Shown here: in pieces, positions 33,890-44,084 of the stretch
Numbering within the stretch: the first letter of the stretch is position 1
Layout of the letters: each line of letters begins with the position of its first letter
Source: Contendibacter sp031732755
GTDB taxonomy: Bacteria > Pseudomonadota > Gammaproteobacteria > Competibacterales > Competibacteraceae
Assembly (NCBI GenBank): GCA_031732755.1
Contig: JAVMKI010000074.1
Location: 9,892-73,891 of the forward strand
Reading direction: 5' to 3'
DNA: 64,000 bases
Program-made: the position numbers and the translations under genes
Notes under the pieces: generated by a model
Databases searched by the model: none
The model's input: the letters and a program-made list of their open reading frames with translations, nothing else
Told to the model about the DNA's origin: nothing

Positions 33890-35364
33890 GGCCGCGTTCC
33901 CGCCGGCTCGATGGCGTCGATCTCATAGCGGCCATCCTTGCCTTCACGAATCCGAAATCGTGCCTTGCTGTCCGGTTTCAATTGCTCCAGCTTGACGCCA
34001 TCGGCGACGGGAAAATCCATGGTCATGGTCGGCCAGTTCAACTCCGGGATCGGGGCGTGCGTCACGTTCAAGGCGCGCGAGCCGGTCTCGACGGCGTTGA
34101 CCAACCCCTCGACCCAAATCTCCGGTTTGAGGGGCGCGGTCAACCGTTGCAAGCTGGCGCGGACGTTACTTTCGGAGTCGAGTAGAAATTGCGCCGAAAT
34201 CACCACCCGGTCGCCTTCCTTCAGACCGGAACGAATTTCCACGCGGTCGCCGGCCTCGATGCCGACGGTGACTGGCCGCGCCTCGAATTGCCCTTCACCG
34301 AGATCGACGATGACCCGTTGTTCCGTTTTGGTGCGAATCAAAGCCTCGCGGGGGATGTTCAGCACCTTGGCGCGTGGCGTGGCGTGGATGACCACATCGG
34401 CGAACATGTTGAACTTCAATCGCTCGTTGGGATTGGGGAAACGCAGCCGGGCGCGGACCGCGCGCGTTTTGACATCCACGTCGGGGTAGAGATATTCCAC
34501 CGTGCCTTCCCACGTTTCGCCGGGGGCGTGGGGCAATCGCACCTCAGCTTTCTGCCCGACCGCCAGCCAGCCGGCCTGTTGTTCGAATACCTCCGCCTTG
34601 ATCCAGACCGTGGAAACGTCGGCCAGCGTCATCAATTCCATTTCCGGGGTAACGTACATGCCCTGGCGGATGTTGAGCGCCGAGACGATGCCATCCTGTC
34701 GGGCGTACACGGCGGTTAATTGGGGCACGCGCCGTTCCTTTTCCACCTGCTGAATCTGGCTCTCCGGGACGCCCAGCGCCAACAAACGGTCGCGGGCCGA
34801 AACTTTCAGCGATTCCAGAATACCGCCGAGCGCCTGAAGATATTCCTTCTGGGCATTGACCAGATCGGGGGCGTAAACCTCCAGCAGCAGATCGCCCTTG
34901 CGCACTCGCTCGCCGAGGGTGCGGACCTTCAGATTCTCCACCCAACCGCTGGCGCGTAGATGAACGTGGCTGAGGGCGCGTTCGTCGTAGTCGATGTAGC
35001 CGACGGTCTCGATTCGGCGACTGAGATCGCTTCGTTCGACCGGCGCGGTACGCACGCCCAGATTGTTGACCACTTCCGGCGCGATGGCGAAACCGGGGCC
35101 GGCGGTTCGCTCCTCGCCGTCGGCGTAGACCGGGATGTAGTCCATGCCCATGTCGTCCTTGGCCGGCGTGTCGGAAAAGATCGTGGGATTCATCGGGTGC
35201 CGGTACTTGACCGGCTTGCGCTCGTCCGTCGCCGTGGCGGTGGAGACCGCTGGCGTGGGCGCCGCGGGGCCAAGATGGGTCAGGAGCGGTTGCAGACGGG
35301 GCGCCAGCAGCACGCCGGCGCCGAACAGCAGAAGGGCGATGAAAGCCGCCAGGAAGGTTTTCAT
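33886..35364 (-). CDS. cusB: CusB-type adaptor with fused metal-binding domains
   Basis: A 492-residue membrane-fusion protein. N-terminal anchor (1-22), heavy-metal-binding domain (about 53-80, with YRHPMNP and DDMGMDYIPVY), adaptor core, and a C-terminal CusF-like domain (about 415-485) with the Trp/Met copper-site motif LNWPTMTMDF preceded by His. The ATG at 35364 has AGGGA upstream; longer starts exist. The fusion supplies its own metallochaperone, so no separate cusF is needed. Confidence 0.88.
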   Translation of the reverse strand: MKTFLAAFIALLLFGAGVLLAPRLQPLLTHLGPAAPTPAVSTATATDERKPVKYRHPMNPTIFSDTPAKDDMGMDYIPVYADGEERTAGPGFAIAPEVVNNLGVRTAPVERSDLSRRIETVGYIDYDERALSHVHLRASGWVENLKVRTLGERVRKGDLLLEVYAPDLVNAQKEYLQALGGILESLKVSARDRLLALGVPESQIQQVEKERRVPQLTAVYARQDGIVSALNIRQGMYVTPEMELMTLADVSTVWIKAEVFEQQAGWLAVGQKAEVRLPHAPGETWEGTVEYLYPDVDVKTRAVRARLRFPNPNERLKFNMFADVVIHATPRAKVLNIPREALIRTKTEQRVIVDLGEGQFEARPVTVGIEAGDRVEIRSGLKEGDRVVISAQFLLDSESNVRASLQRLTAPLKPEIWVEGLVNAVETGSRALNVTHAPIPELNWPTMTMDFPVADGVKLEQLKPDSKARFRIREGKDGRYEIDAIEPAGTRP

Positions 35365-35469
35365 GGCATTCGGGTTCCCTGAAGACATCGCAGAGGCCCG
35401 GTCGGTCCCCTGGTTTGAGGACTGGCGGCCATATGGAAAGTTCCGCCGTTCGCGCAATGGCGGGCGATC

Positions 35470-36495
35470 TTACCCGCCGGTGTGATTCATATGGCGTCCG
35501 ATCATTGGGCCGTTCATCTGGAACGCATGGTCGCGCGGCTTCAATGCCATGGCGGCGACGATGGTTTGTTTCAGCCGCTCGCGGTCGCCAGGATACGCCC
35601 GCAGGACATGGAGTAAATCAACCGAATGTTCCCGACCCAGGCACAGCAGAAGCCGACCCTCGGCGGAAACCCGTACCCGGTTGCAGTCATCGCAAAAATG
35701 ATGGCTGTAGGGGGAAATAAAACCGATTCGACTATCGCCACCGGGAACCCGGTAATAACGGGAGGGGCCCGCGGTGGCCTCCATGGTGGGAACCAAGGTC
35801 AACACCCGCTCCAGATCGGCGCGAATGGCGTCGCTGGAATAATACGCCTCGGCCCGGTCATGGTCGCTGATCTCGCCGAGCGGCATTTCTTCGATATAAC
35901 TGATATCCAGCCCGTTCTCGATGGCGAATCGCGCCAGGGGAACCACTTCATCGTGATTGCGGCCCTTCAGGATCACGGCGTTCAACCGGATTCGTTGGAA
36001 ACCCGCCGCGCGCGCCGCGCGGATGCCGCGCAAAACCGAATGCAATTCACCGGATCGAGTGAGATGGTGGAAACGCTCCGGGTTCAGACTGTCCAGGCTG
36101 ATATTGACTCGCGCCACGCCGGCGGTTTTCAAGTCGGCGGCCATCCGCTCCAGTTGCGAGCCATTGGTGGTCAGCGTCAGTTCCACCAGACCGTGCTCCC
36201 GCAGCCGGCCCAACTCCTGGAACAGCCACAGGATATTGCGCCGCACCAGTGGCTCGCCGCCGGTGATGCGAATCTTGCGCGCGCCCAACTCCACGAAGGC
36301 CCGGCCCAGCGTTGCCAGTTCCTCCAGCGTGAGAACCCGGGCGCGCGGCAGAAAGGTCATCCGCTCGCTCATGCAGTAGACGCAGCGAAAATCGCAGCGA
36401 TCCGTCACGGAGAATCGTACATAATCAATTCGACGACCGAATGGATCGATCAAGGCGGTGATGGCGGGCTTGGATTCCCCAACCTGGACAGGCAT
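35470..36495 (-). CDS. moaA: MoaA, GTP 3',8-cyclase (molybdenum cofactor synthesis)
   Basis: A 341-residue radical-SAM enzyme: N-terminal cluster C34, C38, C41; SAM-binding GGEP near 80; C-terminal second cluster in FCDDCNRVRVSAEGRLLLC; and the essential Gly-Gly C-terminus. It converts GTP to 3',8-cyclo-dihydro-GTP, the first step of molybdopterin synthesis. It stands alone here. Its ribosome site (AAAGG) lies in one copy of a duplicated leader segment. Confidence 0.95.
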   Translation of the reverse strand: MPVQVGESKPAITALIDPFGRRIDYVRFSVTDRCDFRCVYCMSERMTFLPRARVLTLEELATLGRAFVELGARKIRITGGEPLVRRNILWLFQELGRLREHGLVELTLTTNGSQLERMAADLKTAGVARVNISLDSLNPERFHHLTRSGELHSVLRGIRAARAAGFQRIRLNAVILKGRNHDEVVPLARFAIENGLDISYIEEMPLGEISDHDRAEAYYSSDAIRADLERVLTLVPTMEATAGPSRYYRVPGGDSRIGFISPYSHHFCDDCNRVRVSAEGRLLLCLGREHSVDLLHVLRAYPGDRERLKQTIVAAMALKPRDHAFQMNGPMIGRHMNHTGG

Positions 36496-36589
36496 CCAGA
36501 ATACCTTTTTGGATTACATATAACGGTTTACCTTACCATGAAGTCGACTTGGAAAGTTACCTGCTTCGCCGGAATACCTCTTTGGATAG
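36496..36589 (-). repeat. Duplicated 21-base segment in the moaA leader
   Basis: Copies at 36496-36516 and 36569-36589 share 17 or more of 21 bases; on the coding strand the core is ATCCAAARAGGTATTCYGG. The proximal copy carries the moaA ribosome site. The rest of 36517-36775 shows only AT-rich sequence with no convincing gene. Confidence 0.6.
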
Positions 36590-36775
36590 ATGCCCCTGGA
36601 ACCGAAGTTCGCGCGCCGACGAAAACCGGCGTCGAGGATATCGAGAATCTCTCCATGTGGCGTTGACCCAAATTGGACGAGACGAAATTTGCCACTTATT
36701 ATATGTTTCATTATTATGACTTATTATCAGCAAACGGTGACACCTTAAAGCACCTGAATATAACGGGGAGGTCGC

Positions 36776-39268
36776 TTGGAACAAATCGAATCAGACCGGG
36801 TTCACTGCGCTGAATTGAACATGGCGATGACGACGAACACCGGCGCTGGCGGTGGGATAAGGCGCTGGACGCTGGCACTGTGGCTGGCGTGGTGGGCCAG
36901 CGGTGGATCACCGGTTTTCGCGACCGCCGGGACACCGACGGCCACCACCGAATCCAGAGACGACTATTCTAGCCATAGCCATTTCGGATTCTGGATCAGT
37001 GGCGGGTTGGTGGTGCTGGGACTGGCCGGCGGCGTGCTGGCGGCCATGCTCGAACAACGCCACCGCCTGCGGCGGGCGCAACAACAGCTTGAAGCCCTTG
37101 GTGCGGAGCTGAACAGCCGCCGGCATCGCATCGGTTGGCTGGAAACGGAACTCGAACGGCAGCGACAGGCCATGGACAGCCTGCGCGACAGCGAACGGTG
37201 GTCTCGCACCCTGACCGAGCAGCTTCCGGTGGGCATTTTTTTGACCAACGCCCAGGGCGAATGTCGTTATGTGAACGACCGCTGGCGTCAACTGGCCGGC
37301 TTGACCACCCAACAGGTATTCGATCTGGGATGGACTTGCGCCCTGCATCCCGAAGATCAGGAATCCGTGCTGCGCGCATGGCGACAAGCGGTTGCGACTG
37401 GCTCCGAGTTGGTGGTCGAGCATCGCTTTCGCACCCCTTCCGGCCAGGAAACCTGGCTGACTACCCGCGCCACGCCATTGCGCGATCGCGCTGGCGGCAT
37501 CACCGGCTATCTGGGCGCGCACACCGACATCGCCGAACTCAAGCGCGTCGAGGAAACATTGCGCGCCAGTGAAGCCCGTTTCCGCGGCTATTTCGAGCTG
37601 CCGTTGATCGGCATCGCCCTGACCGGCCCCGACCGGCGCTGGTTGGAGGTCAACGACCGGCTGTGCGAGATGCTCGGCTATCCGCGTTCGCAATTGCTGC
37701 AAATGAGTTGGGCTGAACTGACCCATCCCGAGGATTTGGCTACCGAGGTGGCCCAGTTCGAGCGGGTGTTGAGCCGCCGGATCGATGGCTACTCAATCGA
37801 GAAACGCTTCGTGCGTCAGGATGGCGAAGTGCTGCACGTCAGCGTATCCAGCCGATGCCTGCGGCGCGCGAACAGCGCCGTGAATTATTTCGTGACCGTG
37901 GTGCAGGACATCACCGAACGGAAACAGACTGAGGAACGCATCCAGCATCTGGCGCAATACGACACGCTGACTGGCTTACCCAACCGGGCGCTGCTGATCG
38001 ACCGCTTGCAACAGGAGGTGTTGCGGGCCGGGCGCGCCCACCACCTGGTGGGCATTCTGACGATAGACCTCGACCTGTTCAAACGGATCAACGATACCCT
38101 GGGTCACATGGTCGGCGACCAACTACTGCGCGAGGTCGCGGCGCGATTACAGCGGTGCGTGCGCGAGGGCGACACCGTTTCCCGACAAGGCGGCGACGAG
38201 TTCGCCGTCCTCTTGCCCGATCTTGCCTCCGGCGATGAAGCGTCCGTGACCGCGCAACGGATCTTGGGAGCCGTGGCCGAACCCTATCGGCTGGATGATA
38301 ACGAGCTGCACGCCAGTTGTAGCGTCGGTATCAGCCTGTACCCTCGGGATGGACGAAGTTTCGACGTGCTGCTACGCAATAGCGATATCGCCCTGTACCG
38401 GGCCAAGGATTTGGGGCGCAACAACTATCAATTCTATTTATCCGGCGCCACGGTGTTATCGCGCGAGCGGCTGAATCTGGAAACGCATCTGCGCTACGCC
38501 GTCGAGCGGCGGGAACTGGAGCTGTATTACCAGCCCAAATGGGATTTCCACGCCGGTGCCATTCGGGGCGCCGAGGCGCTGATCCGCTGGAACCATCCCG
38601 AACTGGGCTTGTTGTCGCCGGTTCGATTCATCTCCATTGCCGAGGACAGCGGGTTGATTTTGCGAGTGGGCGAGTGGGTGCTGCGCACGGCAGTGCGCGA
38701 AATCGGCCAGTTGCACGAGGACGGCCTGACCGGACTGCGCGTGGCGGTCAATCTGTCGGCCCGGCAGTTCCGACAGGCCGACCTTGCCGAGCTGGTGCGC
38801 GGCGTGCTGGCGGCGGCGGCATTCGATCCCACCTGCCTGGAACTGGAATTGACCGAGGGCATCCTGATGAATCCCACCGATGAAAACCTAGCGACGCTGA
38901 GATCCTTCAAGGACCTGGGCGTGCGCATCGCGATTGATGATTTCGGCACCGGCTACTCTTCGCTCGGCTATCTACAGCGGTTTCCACTGGACGTACTCAA
39001 AATCGACCGCTCCTTTATCAAGGATTTGCCGACCAGCACCAGCGACGCCGCCATCACCAACGCGATCCTGACCCTGGCGCACGGCTTGGAGTTGGAAGTG
39101 GTGGCGGAAGGCGTGGAAACGGTCGAACAACTGGAGTTTCTGCGCGACCGCGGTTGCGACGAAGGCCAGGGTTACTACTTTGGCCGCCCGCTGCCGCTGG
39201 CCCAGTTTAAACAACTGCTAGCGCAAGACTCGGCCCGGGCGGCGGCGGTCGCGTCGTCCACACCGTAA
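36776..39268 (+). CDS. Membrane GGDEF-EAL protein with PAS domains
   Basis: About 830 residues: two N-terminal hydrophobic segments (about 22-42, 62-84), a coiled coil, two PAS domains (about 140-265, 270-390), GGDEF (motif at 472-476) and EAL (motif at 600-602, with DDFGTGYSS later). Both catalytic signatures are intact, so it could make or degrade cyclic di-GMP. TTG at 36776 has a GGGGAGG site 4 bases upstream; ATG at 36821 is the alternative. It is divergent from moaA. Confidence 0.93.
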   Translation: MEQIESDRVHCAELNMAMTTNTGAGGGIRRWTLALWLAWWASGGSPVFATAGTPTATTESRDDYSSHSHFGFWISGGLVVLGLAGGVLAAMLEQRHRLRRAQQQLEALGAELNSRRHRIGWLETELERQRQAMDSLRDSERWSRTLTEQLPVGIFLTNAQGECRYVNDRWRQLAGLTTQQVFDLGWTCALHPEDQESVLRAWRQAVATGSELVVEHRFRTPSGQETWLTTRATPLRDRAGGITGYLGAHTDIAELKRVEETLRASEARFRGYFELPLIGIALTGPDRRWLEVNDRLCEMLGYPRSQLLQMSWAELTHPEDLATEVAQFERVLSRRIDGYSIEKRFVRQDGEVLHVSVSSRCLRRANSAVNYFVTVVQDITERKQTEERIQHLAQYDTLTGLPNRALLIDRLQQEVLRAGRAHHLVGILTIDLDLFKRINDTLGHMVGDQLLREVAARLQRCVREGDTVSRQGGDEFAVLLPDLASGDEASVTAQRILGAVAEPYRLDDNELHASCSVGISLYPRDGRSFDVLLRNSDIALYRAKDLGRNNYQFYLSGATVLSRERLNLETHLRYAVERRELELYYQPKWDFHAGAIRGAEALIRWNHPELGLLSPVRFISIAEDSGLILRVGEWVLRTAVREIGQLHEDGLTGLRVAVNLSARQFRQADLAELVRGVLAAAAFDPTCLELELTEGILMNPTDENLATLRSFKDLGVRIAIDDFGTGYSSLGYLQRFPLDVLKIDRSFIKDLPTSTSDAAITNAILTLAHGLELEVVAEGVETVEQLEFLRDRGCDEGQGYYFGRPLPLAQFKQLLAQDSARAAAVASSTP

Positions 39269-39293
39269 CACCAGGATCCGGTTGGAGAAGCAC

Positions 39294-39917
39294 ATGTCGG
39301 CAACCGAAGAACGCGTCTTTTTCAATTCCGGTCCGCTCCGGTTGGAGGGTCGCCTGTATCGGGCGTCCGGGCCGGACGCGGTGATCCTCACCCACCCGCA
39401 CCCCTTGTATGGCGGCGCGATGGACAACCCGGTGGTGACCACCCTGGCCGAGGTGTACCAGCGACTGGGTTACAGCACGCTGCGCTTCAACTTTCGCGGT
39501 GTTGGAGCAAGCGGCGGCGATTACGGCGACGGGGTGGGCGAACAGGACGACGCACGGGCGGCGGCGGCGCATTTGAGCCAGCTAGGCCAGACCGTGACCG
39601 ATCTGGCCGGTTATTCCTTCGGCGCCTGGATCAACCTCCACTTGAGCCCGCCGTTGGCCACGGTGCGCCGGCAAGTGGTGGTGGCGCCGCCGGTGTCGTT
39701 CATGGATTTTGATCCGGTCGCGGCGCCGCCAGCGGAATTGATCGTGATCGTCGGCGACCACGACCGCATGGCGCCACTGGTCACGCTACAGGGGCTGTTG
39801 TCCCACTGGCATCCAGCCGCCCGGCTGCGCGTCGTAACGGGAACGGACCATTTTTTCGGAACCGCGTTGGACCGACTAGCCGCGTTGACCGAAACGGCAC
39901 TGACCGAACATGTATGA
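39294..39917 (+). CDS. Alpha/beta-hydrolase, COG2945-like
   Basis: A 207-residue small hydrolase: HPHPLYGGAMDN near 36-47 (oxyanion region), FNFRGVGASGG near 67-77, nucleophile serine in AGYSFGAW, late Asp in GDHDRM, and His in GTDHFF. ATG at 39294 has GGAG 6 bases upstream. It follows the GGDEF-EAL gene by 25 bases and is convergent with the hybrid kinase. Substrate unknown. Confidence 0.85.
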   Translation: MSATEERVFFNSGPLRLEGRLYRASGPDAVILTHPHPLYGGAMDNPVVTTLAEVYQRLGYSTLRFNFRGVGASGGDYGDGVGEQDDARAAAAHLSQLGQTVTDLAGYSFGAWINLHLSPPLATVRRQVVVAPPVSFMDFDPVAAPPAELIVIVGDHDRMAPLVTLQGLLSHWHPAARLRVVTGTDHFFGTALDRLAALTETALTEHV

Positions 39918-39944
39918 GGCAATGGGCAACGCGCGCGGCTCCGA

Positions 39945-42900
39945 TCAGGGCCGGTACAGCGCTTCGCGGACCTTGGCGGCCAGCGCCTCGCGGGAAAAGG
40001 GTTTTTGCAGGAAGTGAACCCCCTCGTCGAGGACGCCGTGATGGGCGATCACGTTGGCGGTGTAGCCGGACATGAACAGGCATTTGAGGTCCGACCGCAA
40101 GGCGCTGAGTCGTTGCCACAGGTCGCGGCCGCTCATGTCCGGCATGATCACATCGGTCAGCAACAAATGAATGACGCCTGGGTGAGATGCCGCTAACTGG
40201 AGCGCCTGATTTGGTCCACCGGCGGCCAGCACGGTGTAGCCCAACCGTCCGAGCAACTGGGCGCTGAGTTTGAGCAGCGCCTCTTCGTCCTCGACCAGCA
40301 GGACGGTTTCCGCGCCGGTGGGCATTATGGCAGGCAGCGTGGTGTGGGTCTCCGCTGGCTCCGCCGCATGCCTGGGCAGGTAAATCTTGAAGGTCGAGCC
40401 TTGCCCCAGCTCGCTGTACACGTTGATGAAACCGTGGTTCTGCTTGACGATGCCATACACCATGGCCAGGCCCAGACCAGTCCCCCGCCCCCGCGGCTTG
40501 GTGGTGAAAAAAGGATCGAACAGTTGCGTCAGAACCACCTTGTCCATCCCGCAGCCGTTGTCGCTGACCGCCAGCAACACGTACTGACCGGGGATAAAGT
40601 CAGCATGGGTTTCGCAATAGCTTTCATCGAACTCCACCTGCCCCGTCTCGATGGTGATTTTGCCGACGCTGGCGATGGCATCGCGGGCGTTGACCACCAG
40701 GTTGGCCATGATCTGGTCGATCTGGGACGGATCCATGTTCACCGGCCATAGGGTGCTGGCGGGTTTCCAGAGCAGGTCGATATCCTCACCAATCAGCCGC
40801 CCGAGCATGTTCAGCATCCCGGCGATGGTCTCGTTGAGGTCAAGCACCTGAGGCGCGATGGTTTGCTTGCGAGCGAAGGCCAGCAACTGACGGGTCAGGT
40901 CGGCCGAACGTTGGGTGGCTTTTTGAATCGCCAGCAAGTCAGCGTGTAGCGGACTGTCGGGCGTCATCTGTTCCAGGGCCAGATCGGCGTGACCGGCGAT
41001 CACCGCCAGCATGTTGTTGAAATCGTGCGCCACGCCGCCCGCCAGCCGACCAATGGCCTCCATCTTTTGGGCTTGGCGGAGCTGCGCCTCCAGGGCGTCG
41101 CGCTTGTGCGCCGCCTGTTCGCCAGCCGCCTTCATCCGCAGCACGCGCAGGGCGTAGGCCAGATTCTCAGCCAGCCGACACAATAGGTCCACTTGGGTTG
41201 GAGCGACGGCGTCCGGCTTCGCGGCGTAGAGAACGAGCACGCCAAAGACGCCCGTTTCGTTCTTCAGCGGCAGCGCGATGGTGGCGGCATAACCGCGCTG
41301 GACCGCCTCGTCGCGCCAGGGCGCAAAACGGGGATCGGTCAGTAGATTCTGGTAAATCACCGGTTTACCCGTGCGAATGGCCGTACCGGCGGGACCTTGC
41401 CCGGTCGGGGAATTGTCCCAGGTAATGCCAATCGCCTTGAGATAACCCTCCTCGAATCCGGCCTTGGCCACCGGCCGCACTTGCTTGGCCGGCGCGGGTT
41501 CGGCAACCCCGATCCAGGCCATTCGCCAGCCGCCCTTCGTCACCAGGATCCGGCAAATCTCCGGCATCAGGTTGGTGTCCTCCTCCGCCAGGGCGATAGC
41601 CTTGTTACATTGGCTGAGCATGCGCAAGGAGTGCACCGCCTGGCGTTCCTTGTCTTCCGCTTCCAGGCGCTCCACCGCCTTCCATACCGCTTCCATCAGC
41701 AAAGTCAGTTGCAGAATGTCGGTTTCATGGTAATCGCTCTCCTTGTTGGCGACCCCAATCACGCCGACGATTCGGCTCCCGCTGAAAACCGGTACGGTCA
41801 GATACTTGCGCAATTCGGCATGACCAACCGGATAACCTTTTTTGAGAGGATGCGCGGCGACAAAGTCATTCAGGAGAATCGGCCGGCGCTGCCGGACGGC
41901 TTCACCCCAAAGGCCGGTCTTGTCCAATTCGTAGCAGGTCTGGGAATTGATGATGGTGCATTCCCGCATCACCTCCCTGGACCAGGAGTTCAACACGAAC
42001 TCGCGACGATCTTCATGGTAGCGATAGATGTAGCCGATCTTGCTGCCGGTCAGTTGAATGGCTTCGTTCAACGCATAGTCCAGAAAATCCCTGGCCGAAT
42101 CCGCCTGGTATTGCAGGATGCTGACCAGACTACGCAGCCGCGCCTCGTTGCGGCGTGTCTCCGCCTCGGCTCGCTGGCGCTCGGTGAGGTCGGCGGCCAT
42201 GCTGACGACCATGCGGCGACCGTCGGGCAACGGCCCGAGCGGGGTCGAACTGAATTCCCACAGCCGCTGCGTTCCATCCTTGCAGGTGACGATGAACTCA
42301 CCTTCGGTCTGACGCTGACCCGCCGCGTAAAGACGGTCGATGGTCAACAGAAAGGGTTCCTGGCGCGCGCCGTAGGCCCGCTCCATCCAGTCGGCGATGG
42401 TGGGAAGGTCAGCCTCGTCGTAGCCGGTCAGGTCCTTCCAGGCGCGGCTCAACACCAGCACTTCGCCATCCTCGGCGTAAATCATGATCGGGAACGGCGA
42501 TTCCACCACCGCCCAGCGGAAGCGACGTTCGCTCTCGCGCAACGCGCGCTCCGCCGCATGTTCCTCGCGCCGGTCGCGGAACACCAGCACCACGCCCGTG
42601 ATGACGCCGCTGTTGTCACGGATGGGGGCGCTGCTGTCGGCAATGGGGTGCTCCGTTTCATCCCGAGCGATGAGCAGGGTGTGATTGGCCAACCCCATTA
42701 TTTTTCCCTCGCGCAGCACGCGCTGCACGGGGTTTTCGATCACGACGCGGGTTTCCTGGTCGACGACGCGGAACACGGCGTCGAGAAATTGGCCTCGACC
42801 CTCGGTTTCCGACCAACCAGTGAGTTGTTCCGCCACTGGGTTCATCTGCTTGATTCGCCCGACATGATCCGTGGTGATCACCGCGTCGCCGATGCTGTAG

Positions 42901-43952
42901 AGGGTGGTGTGAAACTCCTCCTGGGTTTCCCGTCGCTCCCGTTCCGACCGGTATAGATTGCGGTAGAGACCGGCCTGTCGGCACCGATAGGCGAGGGCGG
43001 CCACCGCTCCAGCGAGCAGGACGCCCAGCAGGACGAACAGAACGACCACGCCGGCCCGATAGCGCGTCTCCGCCAGGATTTCCTCGGTGTCCACCTTGGC
43101 CACCAAAAACCAGGGCGAACCGGGAACAGGGCGCAAGTAAGCCAACACGTCCACGCCACGGTAGTCGCGGCCTTGAAACGGGCCCTGCTGGCCGAGCACT
43201 GCCTGCACCGCCGGCAAGTCGTTCTGGGTCAGTGGGACGCGCAAGTTCAGGGCGGCGTCAGTTCGATGGCGCGGATCGTTCAGATAGACGACCGCAGCGC
43301 CCTCCCGCTGGACCAGGAGCGTCTCGGCGCTGTGGCTGGGCGTGGGCCAGGCCTGGATCAGGGGGTACAAGCAGGTGGCCGCGTCGTTACGCAAGACCAG
43401 CATGGCCAGTGGACGCCCATCGGCGCCAGACACCGGCACGACCACATCCAGATAGACGCGACCGTCAGCCGCGCGATGGAAGTCGGAAAACACCGCGCTA
43501 CCTCTGGCAAGGGCCGCCGCGATCGCTTGCCGGGTGATGGCATCAACCGGGGCTCGATCCTCGCTGGCAGCCAACAGGATGCGTCCATCCAAATCGAGCA
43601 GCAGCACGTCGGCGTAGCCGTAGGCTTCCTGTTCAAGCTGCAATCGTTGCCGCCAGTTTGCCCTTAGATTGGCATCCTCGGGGGACTTGCGCCACTCCGC
43701 CAACGCCTGTCGAAAAAACGGGCTGACTTGCGCCCGGTAGGCGTCGGCCAGGTTCTTCCGCCGCCATTCCTGGATCTGGCTGGTTTTCAGTTCGCCGATG
43801 GCGGCAATATCGCGGTACTTGTCCTGAAGGATGCGCTCCGCTTCGCCACGATAATAGGCGTAGCCCCCAACCAGTAGCGCCAGGGTGATCAGGGCAAAAA
43901 CAACGACCCAGGTTTGGCGGTGGGGGCCGGTGCGCGAATCGCCGTCGTTCAT
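39945..43952 (-). CDS. Large hybrid sensor histidine kinase
   Basis: 1335 residues: N-terminal helix (13-34), periplasmic cache-type sensor (about 35-275), second helix (about 285-310), two PAS domains (about 340-590), two GAF domains (about 605-770, 785-940), dimerisation domain with H976 in VAHDFNNM, ATPase domain and a C-terminal receiver (LLLTDVIMPDMSG). All catalytic motifs are present. The FNN-type H-box is typical of NtrB-like/hybrid kinases. No dedicated output regulator is adjacent. Confidence 0.92.
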   Translation of the reverse strand: MNDGDSRTGPHRQTWVVVFALITLALLVGGYAYYRGEAERILQDKYRDIAAIGELKTSQIQEWRRKNLADAYRAQVSPFFRQALAEWRKSPEDANLRANWRQRLQLEQEAYGYADVLLLDLDGRILLAASEDRAPVDAITRQAIAAALARGSAVFSDFHRAADGRVYLDVVVPVSGADGRPLAMLVLRNDAATCLYPLIQAWPTPSHSAETLLVQREGAAVVYLNDPRHRTDAALNLRVPLTQNDLPAVQAVLGQQGPFQGRDYRGVDVLAYLRPVPGSPWFLVAKVDTEEILAETRYRAGVVVLFVLLGVLLAGAVAALAYRCRQAGLYRNLYRSERERRETQEEFHTTLYSIGDAVITTDHVGRIKQMNPVAEQLTGWSETEGRGQFLDAVFRVVDQETRVVIENPVQRVLREGKIMGLANHTLLIARDETEHPIADSSAPIRDNSGVITGVVLVFRDRREEHAAERALRESERRFRWAVVESPFPIMIYAEDGEVLVLSRAWKDLTGYDEADLPTIADWMERAYGARQEPFLLTIDRLYAAGQRQTEGEFIVTCKDGTQRLWEFSSTPLGPLPDGRRMVVSMAADLTERQRAEAETRRNEARLRSLVSILQYQADSARDFLDYALNEAIQLTGSKIGYIYRYHEDRREFVLNSWSREVMRECTIINSQTCYELDKTGLWGEAVRQRRPILLNDFVAAHPLKKGYPVGHAELRKYLTVPVFSGSRIVGVIGVANKESDYHETDILQLTLLMEAVWKAVERLEAEDKERQAVHSLRMLSQCNKAIALAEEDTNLMPEICRILVTKGGWRMAWIGVAEPAPAKQVRPVAKAGFEEGYLKAIGITWDNSPTGQGPAGTAIRTGKPVIYQNLLTDPRFAPWRDEAVQRGYAATIALPLKNETGVFGVLVLYAAKPDAVAPTQVDLLCRLAENLAYALRVLRMKAAGEQAAHKRDALEAQLRQAQKMEAIGRLAGGVAHDFNNMLAVIAGHADLALEQMTPDSPLHADLLAIQKATQRSADLTRQLLAFARKQTIAPQVLDLNETIAGMLNMLGRLIGEDIDLLWKPASTLWPVNMDPSQIDQIMANLVVNARDAIASVGKITIETGQVEFDESYCETHADFIPGQYVLLAVSDNGCGMDKVVLTQLFDPFFTTKPRGRGTGLGLAMVYGIVKQNHGFINVYSELGQGSTFKIYLPRHAAEPAETHTTLPAIMPTGAETVLLVEDEEALLKLSAQLLGRLGYTVLAAGGPNQALQLAASHPGVIHLLLTDVIMPDMSGRDLWQRLSALRSDLKCLFMSGYTANVIAHHGVLDEGVHFLQKPFSREALAAKVREALYRP

Positions 43953-44084
43953 GCTAATTTTAGCCTATCGAGCCCTAAGCCATTAAGCTATTGGTTTTGA
44001 ACCGCCGGGGTTCGGCTGGTGACGCCCATGCGGATTTTGGATCAGGTTGAGTATAACGGCTGACGTGACCGTTGGAGCCTACCC

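Noticed and set aside
36496..36775. Molybdenum-cofactor riboswitch in the moaA leader
   Set aside because: The leader is AT-rich and I could not find the conserved Moco RNA core; only the duplicated segment stands out.
41397..42956. A 519-codon frame on the plus strand across the hybrid kinase
   Set aside because: Antisense to a gene with complete domains; composition is that of a shadow frame and there is no ribosome site.
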